This document shows, piece by piece, positions 16,910-23,448 of a stretch of 64,000 nucleotides of DNA. Origin of the DNA: JACCTH01 sp035253825 (GTDB taxonomy: Bacteria > Actinomycetota > Acidimicrobiia > Spongiisociales > ZC4RG35). The translations under genes were made by a program, and so were the position numbers. The DNA is taken from positions 1 through 64,000 of the forward strand of contig DATFBM010000012.1 in the NCBI GenBank assembly GCA_035253825.1, in the 5' to 3' direction. The notes below the pieces were generated by a model. It was given only the letters and a program-made list of their open reading frames with translations, did no database searches and was not told where the DNA came from. Within the stretch, counting starts at the first letter, position 1; the number at the start of each line of letters is the position of its first letter.

Positions 16910-17731
16910 TTAGAGCATCGGCAGCAGCTCGTTGAAGAGGGCGCGGACTCGACTGGCGGCGGCGTTGGCGACCTCGATCACCTCGTCGGCGCTCAACCGG
17001 CTCGCTGCCAGTCCTGCCGCCAGATTGGTGCACAACGAGAGTCCCAGCACCTCTGCGCCCATGTGCCGGGCGGCGGTCGCTTCAGGAACGGTTGACATAC
17101 CAACCAACCCCGCCCCGAGTATCCGGGCCATACGCACCTCGGCCGGGGTCTCGAACATGGGTCCGTGCCACCAGAAATAGACCGCCTCCCTCAATTCCTG
17201 GCCCACAGCTGCCGCCGCCGCGTGCGCCTTCCTTCGCAGTGCGACTGGGTAGACGTCGGTCATATCCGGAAAGCGTGGTCCAAGGCGCTCATCGTTGGCA
17301 CCGGACAAGGGGCTGGTACCGCTCATATTGAGGTGGTCGGTGATGAGGACCAGGTCGCCGGGCGATATGTTGTCAGCGCAACCGCCGGCGGCGTTTGTCA
17401 ACACCACCTGCTGGGCGCCGGCAAAGATCGCCGCCCTCACCGGAAATGTCACTGCTTCCATCCCCAGGCCCTCGTAGGCGTGAACTCTGCCCGCCAACAG
17501 CAATACGCGGCGGTCGCCGAGTAGGGCCGAGTAGGCGGTGGCTCCGTGACCGATGGCTTGGGGAATCGGAAAGCCGAGTTCGCCATATGGCACAGCCTGG
17601 CTTTCCTCGAGCGCTTTCCCGTATTCGCCCCAACCCGAGCCCAGAACCACCACAACGTCGTGGGCTTTCCGGCCGGTTCGGCGCCGAATAGCCTCGGCGG
17701 CTTCCTCGAGCTTGGTATAGAGGTCGCCCAC
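16910..17731 (-). CDS. Purine-nucleoside phosphorylase (trimeric class)
   Basis: 273 residues. Cleaves purine nucleosides with phosphate to base and ribose-1-phosphate, for salvage. Family motifs: VVVLGSGWGEYGKAL for phosphate binding, LLLAGRVHAYEGL, VVLTNAAGGCADNISPGDLVLITDHLNMSG, and the base-binding VGMSTVPEATAARHMGAEVLGLSLCTNLAAG. Length and motifs match the low-molecular-mass homotrimeric class. It sits alone on the minus strand, 6 bases from the DUF4389 gene upstream of it. Confidence 0.94.
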   Translation of the reverse strand: MGDLYTKLEEAAEAIRRRTGRKAHDVVVVLGSGWGEYGKALEESQAVPYGELGFPIPQAIGHGATAYSALLGDRRVLLLAGRVHAYEGLGMEAVTFPVRAAIFAGAQQVVLTNAAGGCADNISPGDLVLITDHLNMSGTSPLSGANDERLGPRFPDMTDVYPVALRRKAHAAAAAVGQELREAVYFWWHGPMFETPAEVRMARILGAGLVGMSTVPEATAARHMGAEVLGLSLCTNLAAGLAASRLSADEVIEVANAAASRVRALFNELLPML

Positions 17732-17737
17732 TCCGAT

Positions 17738-18382
17738 TCAGCGAAGGCTGAAGGGCGGATAACGGTCGGTGATGAGGAGAAAGGCGTAGGCGCTAACCCT
17801 CAGGCTCCACCGACCGACACCGACGACGAAGTCGAATAGTGCTCGTGGATAGCTCCCGGTGAAAAGGATGGCAAACCAGCCGACAACGACACCTAGAAAG
17901 GCCACGACCACCAACACGATCAGCACCAGGTAGTGGGGAATGGCCAGAATCCACTTCACCAGTGGCATCCAGCGGTTGAGGTCACGCTCGACGTTCGGAT
18001 AGTCGAGTTCAAGGTGGACCGCCTGCGCGTCGGTTGTCGACGGATACCTGTCGGTGAGCAATGCGAGGTAAGCACCTACTCGGGTCGAGAACCGATTCAA
18101 TTCCAAGGCAAAGTCGAACCACCAGCGCGGGTACTTGAGCCTGAAGAGGATCATTAGCAGGGTGGCGACGAACAATCCCCCGGCGATTCCGCCGCCGCTC
18201 CGGGTCATCTGTCGCCCGGTCTCGTTTGTCACGACCTCATTGCCGTTGGCTGTCAGCAGACTCAGGACAACCAGGACGGGGATGGCATAGACCAGACGAA
18301 AGGCAGTGCTGAGCCGATCGAGACGCTCCGGATAGTCGACCTCCAGGCGTGCCGGGTAGGCGTTCACGGGCATCGTGTTCAT
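17738..18382 (-). CDS. DUF4389 membrane protein
   Basis: 214 residues. Two related halves: each has an RLEVDYPERLDR or HLELDYPNVERDLNRW element followed by hydrophobic helices and a LTDRYP turn, which is the DUF4389 pattern. Four membrane segments can be drawn: LVYAIPVLVVLSLL, GGIAGGLFVATLLMILF, ILAIPHYLVLIVLVVVAFLGVVVGWFAILF and a short C-terminal one. Function unknown. A GGTGGG-like ribosome site lies upstream of the ATG. Confidence 0.85.
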   Translation of the reverse strand: MNTMPVNAYPARLEVDYPERLDRLSTAFRLVYAIPVLVVLSLLTANGNEVVTNETGRQMTRSGGGIAGGLFVATLLMILFRLKYPRWWFDFALELNRFSTRVGAYLALLTDRYPSTTDAQAVHLELDYPNVERDLNRWMPLVKWILAIPHYLVLIVLVVVAFLGVVVGWFAILFTGSYPRALFDFVVGVGRWSLRVSAYAFLLITDRYPPFSLR

Positions 18383-18536
18383 GAGTCGTTACCCACCTTT
18401 CCTTTGCTAAGTAGTAAGGCGCCAGAGGTAACGTAGCCAGGTCATCCTCGCGGCCCGGCGACTGCCCCCGCTCCGTCCCTGGGCGCACATGACGTGACCA
18501 CGATGAGCCTGATGCTGATCTCCTTCGAGCAACACC

Positions 18537-19154
18537 GTGCCTGAGTCGTCCATGCAAGGTTCGCTGTTCTCCTCGCTCGCCGAGGCGGGCGAATTCGATC
18601 GATCATTCTCGGGCCTCGAGCGAACGGATTTGGGTCAAGGCGCCTGGCTCGATCGGCAGCCGGGCTGGGTGAGCGCCCCCGACGAGCTTTTCGTCAAAGT
18701 GCTGGAGGCCCTCGACTGGCGCGAGGGGGTCGAGCGGATACGAGGCGTCGAGGTCCCTCGCCCTCGGCTGGTGGCGTCGTTCGGTGGTGCGGAGACCCCG
18801 CCCGGACTCGAAGGGATCGGCGAGATGTCCACCTCCCTGAGCGAGCGTTATGGCGTCGCTCTCGAGCGGATCACGTGCAACCTCTATCGAGATGGAAGGG
18901 ACAGTGTCGCCTGGCACGGTGATCGCATCGCTCGCAACCGGCCCGAAGCCACCGTGGCCATTCTGTCTCTCGGCGCTCCCCGCACTTTTCGCATTCGACC
19001 TAAGGGAGGCGGTCCCAGTATTGGATGGCCGGCGGGACACGGAGATCTCATCGTTATGGGCGGCTCCTGTCAGCGCACTCATGACCACAGCATCCCCAAG
19101 GTCAGCAAGGCCGGGCAGCGGATTGCGGTCATGTTCCGACACCGCTACGACTGA
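18537..19154 (+). CDS. AlkB-like Fe(II)/2-oxoglutarate dioxygenase
   Basis: 205 residues. AlkB-family demethylase repairing alkylated bases in DNA or RNA. Iron ligands are H127 and D129 in AWHGDRI, with H184 in RTHDHSIPK as third ligand. The 2-oxoglutarate arginine pair is R195 and R201 in RIAVMFRH. ITCNLYRDG before the HxD is typical. Start GTG at 18537, with ATG five codons in as an alternative. It is shorter than E. coli AlkB and resembles the ALKBH2/3-like bacterial subgroup. Confidence 0.9.
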   Translation: MPESSMQGSLFSSLAEAGEFDRSFSGLERTDLGQGAWLDRQPGWVSAPDELFVKVLEALDWREGVERIRGVEVPRPRLVASFGGAETPPGLEGIGEMSTSLSERYGVALERITCNLYRDGRDSVAWHGDRIARNRPEATVAILSLGAPRTFRIRPKGGGPSIGWPAGHGDLIVMGGSCQRTHDHSIPKVSKAGQRIAVMFRHRYD

Positions 19155-19232
19155 GGGCGCAATCAGTCACCGGAGGCGAAGTTTGTCCGGCGGTGGACCT
19201 GGGTATCTCGCTCCTGCCTCCCGGAGCATCGA

Positions 19233-19628
19233 ATGAAGACGGCAGCCACCCAATCCCGAACCGAATTCGATCCCCCCGATCGCGCAACGAGACGACCAAA
19301 CGGCAGATGGCTTCACGACCACTTTCTGAGCGTGATCTTGTTGGCTCTGTTCTTCTTGTCATTGATCGGCCAGTTCTACTTCCAGTATCGGCATGAAGTC
19401 GATCAAGCGCTGGATCATGGCCAGCCCCGGCCGCCTTTGGGCTCGGCTCAATTCCTCGACTCCTTCTTTGCCAGCGTCTTTGAAAACTGGCAGAGCGAGT
19501 TTCTCCAAGTATTCGCCTTCGTCGTGCTCACCGCCTACTTCATTCATCGCGGTTCGCACGAAAGCCCGGATGGAAGCGATGAGATGGCAGCGGACATCAA
19601 GGCCATCAAGGAGAAGCTCGGGGCATAG
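19233..19628 (+). CDS. DUF6766-type membrane protein
   Basis: 131 residues. WLHDHFLSVILLALFFLSLIGQ forms the first membrane segment, and FLQVFAFVVLTAYFIHRGS the second. The intervening stretch SAQFLDSFFASVFENWQSEF is the conserved part of the DUF6766 family as I know it. The C-terminus DIKAIKEKLGA is a charged helix. Function unknown. Confidence 0.75.
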   Translation: MKTAATQSRTEFDPPDRATRRPNGRWLHDHFLSVILLALFFLSLIGQFYFQYRHEVDQALDHGQPRPPLGSAQFLDSFFASVFENWQSEFLQVFAFVVLTAYFIHRGSHESPDGSDEMAADIKAIKEKLGA

Positions 19629-19632
19629 CAAC

Positions 19633-19675
19633 GACGGCGGTGAGCCGGAGCGTTTCGACTCCGGACTAGCGCCGT
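19633..19675. terminator. Two-part stem after the DUF6766 gene
   Basis: An inner stem CCGGAG/CTCCGG (19645-19664, loop of 8) is enclosed by ACGGC/GCCGT (19633-19637 with 19671-19675). It lies between the stops of two converging genes. No T-run is present. Confidence 0.3.
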
Positions 19676-19742
19676 CAGCAGAGAGCCCTGGTCGGACGAT
19701 GACGGTCCCGTTTTCGCCTTATCTCCCCCCGCCTAGCCGCGC

Positions 19743-20009
19743 TCAGCGGCTGGCGGCCTCCCAGCAGGTGACGCCCTTGGGTCCCACCGTCGCGGCATGA
19801 TCGGTGTGTGGCGGCAGATCGAAGCGCTCACCCTCTCGAACTTCTCGGTCCTCTCCCCGAAGGTGAAATGTGATCGATCCAGCCACACAGAGCAATATCT
19901 TGTGATAGTCATGCTGGTGCCAGCCGTACTCATAGCCGGCCCCGTTCGACCACACATGAGGCGTCAGGCCTTCCACGGCGAAAACCGCGGCAGCTTCTTG
20001 GCTGGTCAT
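19743..20009 (-). CDS. Small cupin-fold protein
   Basis: 88 residues from the ATG at 20009; a longer frame upstream overlaps the next gene's promoter side. Cupin motif 1 reads GWHQHDYHKILLCVAGSITFHL, and motif 2 is GERFDLPPHTDHAATVGPKG. A minimal single-domain cupin that probably binds a metal through the HxH pair. Divergent from the pentad-repeat gene, with about 40 bases between the two starts. Confidence 0.8.
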   Translation of the reverse strand: MTSQEAAAVFAVEGLTPHVWSNGAGYEYGWHQHDYHKILLCVAGSITFHLRGEDREVREGERFDLPPHTDHAATVGPKGVTCWEAASR

Positions 20010-20050
20010 ACAGAGGAGCGAGAGTACGGGCCGTTGCGTGCCCGCGCACG

Positions 20051-20476
20051 ATGAAGGTCTTCGACGCCGGATTGGAAGCACACGGGCTCATCGCCCTCGG
20101 CCAGTTCGCCACCGGCGTCTTCGCATTCGGCCAAGTGGCCACCGGAGTGGTGGCAGTCGGCCAGCTGGCCCGGGGCCTGATCACCGTCGGTCAGATTTCC
20201 GTAGGTGTGGTCGCATTCGGTCAACTTGCGATCGGACTTGGTTATGGCGCTGGCATGGTCAGTGTCGGATCGATCACTGGTGGCCTCCTCGCGGTGCCCG
20301 CCTTTGCCCGCGGGCGCATTCGAGACGCTCTCGAGGATCGCCGACAATTGGAGGTCGTTCCGCTCCATCCCGGGCGCATCCTGCTTTTCGCGGCGATGGC
20401 CCTATTAGTTGCCTTCGTTTCCTTGGCTCCGATCGGAGACTTACTCAACCCGGTCGAGACTCCCCCTCGGCGTTAG
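20051..20476 (+). CDS. Glycine-led pentapeptide-repeat protein with a C-terminal membrane segment
   Basis: 141 residues. From residue 7 to 66, glycine occurs at every fifth position (7, 12, 17 and so on to 62), giving twelve pentads such as GQFAT, GVFAF, GQVAT, GVVAV, GQLAR. GQ pentads alternate with GV/GL pentads, so the full period is ten residues. Spacing of glycine every five residues does not suit a membrane helix; it resembles a beta-solenoid like the pentapeptide-repeat fold, but with Gly where that family has A(D/N)LxX. Residues 97-118 (ILLFAAMALLVAFVSLAPIG) form one membrane segment. Not a family I can name. Confidence 0.75.
   Translation: MKVFDAGLEAHGLIALGQFATGVFAFGQVATGVVAVGQLARGLITVGQISVGVVAFGQLAIGLGYGAGMVSVGSITGGLLAVPAFARGRIRDALEDRRQLEVVPLHPGRILLFAAMALLVAFVSLAPIGDLLNPVETPPRR
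20069..20248 (+). repeat. Thirty-base coding repeat (ten-residue period)
   Basis: The DNA encoding the GQ/GV pentads repeats with a 30-base period: ggcc-agttcgccaccggcgt-like units follow each other about five times with divergence at third positions. The repeat also makes a periodic shadow frame on the minus strand. Drift at synonymous sites shows that the protein pattern, not the DNA, is conserved. Confidence 0.6.
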
Positions 20477-21030
20477 CTTCCCGACAACACGTGGTCGTGG
20501 GTCATCTCTAGGTCGCTCGTCGAGTGAGTATGGGGGGCAAACAGGGCGGGGAGGGTGACAAGGACCACAAAACCCACCGCTGCCAATTTCATCTGGTTCG
20601 CTAGCGATGCTGGGACGCTCACTCGGAAGTCCCGGCGATAGACCGTCAGTCCGAGCAATGCGGTGCCGACCACGACGACCGACAACACGTTGGCTGCCAG
20701 GTCAGCCAGTCCCACCTCTGCCGGCTGGCGGGCACCATCGATAAATGGAAGACCAATCGTGCGCGAGGCGATCCAGAGCAGTCCGATACCAGCGTGCAAC
20801 AAGCCACCGAGTCCAAGGACTCGGCGAGAAGGGCGAGTGAGAATCCGCCCGGCAAAGGCCCATTGCATCGCTCCCATGAGGGCAAAGCCACGAGCTACGT
20901 CTGCGAAGGCAGAGTGGTCGCCGATCACCTTCAAATGGATCAGGCCACCACCGAATGCCGCGAGCGCGGCAAAGAAAACAAGAACCTGGACGAGGCCGGT
21001 TTCTTTCGTCGAGAGTGCTGTCGTTGTCAT
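20473..21030 (-). CDS. Integral membrane protein
   Basis: 185 residues from the ATG at 21030. Hydrophobic segments: VQVLVFFAALAAFGGGLIHL, ARGFALMGAMQWAFA, GLGGLLHAGIGLLWIA, ANVLSVVVVGTALLGL and KLAAVGFVVLVTLPALFA. The C-terminus is histidine-rich (PHTHSTSDLEMTHDH), which could bind a metal ion; that is inference. No named family recognised. It follows the lipoprotein gene on the same strand, separated by a strong hairpin. Confidence 0.7.
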   Translation of the reverse strand: MTTTALSTKETGLVQVLVFFAALAAFGGGLIHLKVIGDHSAFADVARGFALMGAMQWAFAGRILTRPSRRVLGLGGLLHAGIGLLWIASRTIGLPFIDGARQPAEVGLADLAANVLSVVVVGTALLGLTVYRRDFRVSVPASLANQMKLAAVGFVVLVTLPALFAPHTHSTSDLEMTHDHVLSGS

Positions 21031-21060
21031 ATGAGATTCTTTTTGTGAGAGATCCTGATT

Positions 21061-21092
21061 GGTGCCCGGTCGGCAAATACCGACCGGGCACC
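21061..21092 (-). terminator. Perfect 13-bp hairpin after the lipoprotein gene
   Basis: GGTGCCCGGTCGG (21061-21073) pairs perfectly with CCGACCGGGCACC (21080-21092) around a six-base loop. It starts 9 bases after the lipoprotein stop and lies about 30 bases before the next start on the same strand. Without a clean T-tract it may be a terminator, or a 3' stabiliser that sets different levels for the two genes. Confidence 0.6.
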
Positions 21093-21100
21093 AGGGTGGG

Positions 21101-21799
21101 CTAGGAGGTGAACCGGTCGGGGAACTGGGAGATGATTCCCTCGGCCAGGGTGTCAGCCATCTCCAGGATGTGGGTGACGATGTGGTTGTACTCGGCCACG
21201 CTCTGGGCATAATCGCCGGTCAACTGAGCGGTGGCCTCGGCCAGGGTCTGGTCGAGGTGACCGTGCATCATCTCCCGCAGCGTTTCCTCGGGCCAGGCCG
21301 GGTTGGCTCCCGCCAAGAAGGCGGAGATGTCATCGGCGTTGGCATACCAGGCGGTGCTGGTCTCGCTAATCGCCTCCTGATCGCCGGCCTTGGCAGCAGT
21401 GACCAGGTCGGCGGCGATGAGGATGTGATCGCGCAACAGGGCGGTCAGACCCTCACCGGCCTCTTCCCCATAGAAGGAGGCGACGGCGTCGCCGATGTCG
21501 CTCTGGTTCTGCAACAGGCGACCGGCGGTGGCCTCGGTGTCGGGAAGGCCAGCCACCGCGCTGACGATGAAGAGCCGGGTCCAGGCGACATGATCGGTCC
21601 AGAGATCTCGCATCGCCTCCTGGAAGGAGACCGGATCGATCAGCGGTGCCGCGGTGGTGGTCGGGGCCGTGCTCGAAGGCAGCACGGTTGTGGATGTTGG
21701 GGTAATTGGGTTTGGGCTATCGACTGTGCCTACTGCCGGGGCACAAGCAATCAGGATCAGGGTCAAGCCCAGAATCGCCAGGGGGCGATGACGCAGCAT
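21101..21799 (-). CDS. Secreted lipoprotein with a helical domain
   Basis: 232 residues. Signal peptide with lipobox ending at C19 (LILIAC), then a Ser/Thr/Pro-rich linker to about residue 51, as in cell-surface lipoproteins of monoderm bacteria. The rest is helical: DLWTDHVAWTRLFIVSAVAG, an LLQNQSDIGDAV segment and a C-terminal NHIVTHILEMADTLAEGI. The repeated His residues (DHVAWTR, MHGHLDQ, HIVTHILEM) and bundle pattern suggest a four-helix bundle that could hold metal. I know similar unnamed sequences in soil bacteria but no assigned function. AAAGGAG lies just before the ATG. Confidence 0.72.
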   Translation of the reverse strand: MLRHRPLAILGLTLILIACAPAVGTVDSPNPITPTSTTVLPSSTAPTTTAAPLIDPVSFQEAMRDLWTDHVAWTRLFIVSAVAGLPDTEATAGRLLQNQSDIGDAVASFYGEEAGEGLTALLRDHILIAADLVTAAKAGDQEAISETSTAWYANADDISAFLAGANPAWPEETLREMMHGHLDQTLAEATAQLTGDYAQSVAEYNHIVTHILEMADTLAEGIISQFPDRFTS

Positions 21800-21813
21800 G
21801 GTGTGGCTCCTTT

Positions 21814-21854
21814 CGGATCTCGAGCCTGCGGCGCAGGCTCTATAACTAGATCCG
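21814..21854 (-). promoter_or_regulatory. 41-base nested dyad in the lipoprotein leader
   Basis: CGGATCT (21814-21820) pairs with AGATCCG (21848-21854), and inside it GAGCCTGCG pairs with CGCAGGCTC (21822-21840). On the minus strand this sits directly upstream of the AAAGGAG ribosome site of the lipoprotein gene. As RNA it would form a long stem ending next to the ribosome site; as DNA it could be an operator, because a TATAG-like -10 lies in its minus-strand 5' arm. Confidence 0.5.
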
Positions 21855-21859
21855 TTCGA

Positions 21860-21908
21860 CTTTAGACCACCCGGGTGCCAATTAGCAAATCGAATTTACT
21901 TTTAGAAG
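21860..21908 (-). promoter_or_regulatory. Pair of TTTAGA boxes upstream of the lipoprotein gene
   Basis: CTTTAGAC at 21860-21867 and TTTTAGAAG at 21900-21908 lie in the same orientation exactly 40 bases apart, about 60-110 bases upstream of the lipoprotein ATG. TTTTAGAAG is identical to the box at 22628-22636 read on the other strand. A 10-base palindrome CACCCGGGTG (21868-21877) adjoins the first box. Candidate operator for the nearby SufR-like regulator; inference from motif recurrence. Confidence 0.4.
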
Positions 21909-21979
21909 CAATCAGCATCGCGTCTGCGGGCTATAACCGTCGTTCAGCAACGACTACGGCCCTGGGCCGCGGTTTGCGG

Positions 21980-22618
21980 CTATGGGGCGACCGGGCGGAG
22001 GCGGACGCAGCAGTAGCCCTCTTCGGGGGCCAACACCGCCTCGACATCGGAACCTGAGCCCTCGATCAAACCTTCCACCAGAGCGAGGTTGAGACCGCAG
22101 GTCGCGTTCCGGTCCTGCTCGCGGAGAACGTGAAATGGACAGTTGCGGAACCGGATCTCGCCATTCTCCTCGGCCGGCTCGTAGCCGGTTGCACTCAGGG
22201 CGGAATCGAGTCCGTTCTGGCCGATCTCCACCCCCGCTCGATGGGCGGCGGCGGCGAGGGCCCCCTGCTCGAACCCCCGATCACGAGCCACCTCGAGCAG
22301 GATCCGGGCCGCCAGCTCATAGCGCCGGGGCGGGATGGAAACGTCATATGTCTCCTCCGAGCGCCGGTAGAGCTTGGACGGCCTCCCCGCTCCGGGTCCG
22401 GCCCGGCCGCCGAGGCGACGAAACTCCACATCGAGCAACCCGTCATCAGCCATCCGGTCGAGGTGATAAGCGGCCACTTGCCGTGAGACATCCAATGCTT
22501 CGGCGGCCTCGTCGCGGCTGACGGGCTCGGAAGCGGCGACAACGAATTCGTACAAAGCCCGACGGAGGGGCTCTCCCAGGGTTGCCACCACTTCGAGGTC
22601 GTCATCGACCCGGTTCAC
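21980..22618 (-). CDS. SufR-like winged-helix regulator with Cys-rich C-terminus
   Basis: About 212 residues. The start GTG at 22618 is chosen because GAAGGGA is then 8 bases away; an upstream TTG sits right against it. Residues 5-80 are a winged helix (GEPLRRALYEFVVAASEPVSRDEAAEALDVSR with recognition helix QVAAYHLDRMADDGLL), followed by the linker GRPSKLYRR that is typical of SufR-related regulators. The C-terminal half carries CPFH, ATCGL and GYCCV, a cysteine pattern that in SufR holds an iron-sulfur cluster. Probably an Fe-S or redox-sensing repressor. It lies downstream of its own TTTAGA-box pair. Confidence 0.82.
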   Translation of the reverse strand: MNRVDDDLEVVATLGEPLRRALYEFVVAASEPVSRDEAAEALDVSRQVAAYHLDRMADDGLLDVEFRRLGGRAGPGAGRPSKLYRRSEETYDVSIPPRRYELAARILLEVARDRGFEQGALAAAAHRAGVEIGQNGLDSALSATGYEPAEENGEIRFRNCPFHVLREQDRNATCGLNLALVEGLIEGSGSDVEAVLAPEEGYCCVRLRPVAP

Positions 22619-22627
22619 ATGCAATCC

Positions 22628-22698
22628 CTTCTAAAACGTGTACTTCTCGATATTACAAGCCCACGTCTTCTATGTCGAATGTCGATTGATTTTAGAAA
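22628..22698. promoter_or_regulatory. Inverted TTTAGA boxes in front of the SufR-like gene
   Basis: CTTCTAAAA (22628-22636) and TTTTAGAAA (22690-22698) are inverted copies in the 95-base region upstream of the regulator, extended by CCCTT on one side and GGG on the other. One box is immediately upstream of the chosen start and would block expression if bound, as expected of autoregulation. The intervening DNA is unusually AT-rich for this window (TATTACAAG). Confidence 0.45.
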
Positions 22699-22713
22699 GG
22701 GACGTTCCGGGAC

Positions 22714-23448
22714 TCAGCGCCCCTTCCACACCCCAACGGCCTCGAACCGAAGGGGAATGTCGACCAGAATCAGCTCGCTCGGATCTTCGGCGGAGTAGAT
22801 GATCTCCTCGGGCCCGCTCACCTTGGCGGCATCACCGGTGCTCATCGATCGACCGTTCAGCGACCCTCGACCACTGATCAGATATAGATAGACGCCGCGG
22901 CCCTCATCGGTCGGCTGAGTGACCACGGCTTGTGGATCGAGAGCCGCCACGTAGACAAAGGCGTCCTGATGAACTCTGGCTGCGAGCCCTCCTTGGGGCG
23001 AGACCACAGTGAGCAGTTGGTTGGTCCGGTCGTCTCGGGTGAAGACCCTTTGCTCAACTCCAGGAGTGAGGTCAGGCGTGTCGGGGAGGATCCAAATCTG
23101 AATGAAGCGCATCGGCTCTTCCGCAGAGGCGTTGCGTTCTGAGTGAAGAGCACCAGAGCCAAGCGACATCACCTGGACCGACCCGGCCGGGAGCGGACCG
23201 AAGGGGCCGCCGATGTTGTCCTCGTGGCCGAACAAGCCCTCGACGACGTAGGTGATCCCCTCGACATCACGGTGCGGATGGAGGGGCCATATGGCGCCGG
23301 GGATCAACCGATCGTCGTTGAAGACCCGCATCGCCCCGAAGCCGTCGTTGTCCGGATCCCGATAGTGGTCGAAGGAGAAATGCCATCGAGCCGCAAACCA
23401 TCCACCCTCAACCCGATAGATACTGGCATCGGGTCTGACCTCGATCAC
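22714..23448 (-). CDS. Pirin-family protein (YhhW-type)
   Basis: 244 residues. Bicupin; the N-terminal barrel carries the metal motif PLHPHRDVEGITYVVEG and LGSGALHSERNAS, as in bacterial pirins with quercetin 2,3-dioxygenase activity. AARWHFSFDHYRDPDNDGFGAMRVFNDD is the typical pirin N-terminus. The GTG overlaps the HpaB stop in GTGA, so the two are translated together; it may process or sense the aromatic compound made by the hydroxylase. Confidence 0.9.
   Translation of the reverse strand: MIEVRPDASIYRVEGGWFAARWHFSFDHYRDPDNDGFGAMRVFNDDRLIPGAIWPLHPHRDVEGITYVVEGLFGHEDNIGGPFGPLPAGSVQVMSLGSGALHSERNASAEEPMRFIQIWILPDTPDLTPGVEQRVFTRDDRTNQLLTVVSPQGGLAARVHQDAFVYVAALDPQAVVTQPTDEGRGVYLYLISGRGSLNGRSMSTGDAAKVSGPEEIIYSAEDPSELILVDIPLRFEAVGVWKGR

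Noticed and set aside
18388..18432. Inverted GTTACC/GGTAAC upstream of the DUF4389 gene
   Set aside because: Six-base arms 33 bases apart are expected by chance and have no second copy nearby.
19930..20184. A repeat-rich frame on the minus strand (ATWPNAKTPVA-type units)
   Set aside because: It is the complement of the pentad-repeat gene; the periodicity comes from the coding repeat on the plus strand.
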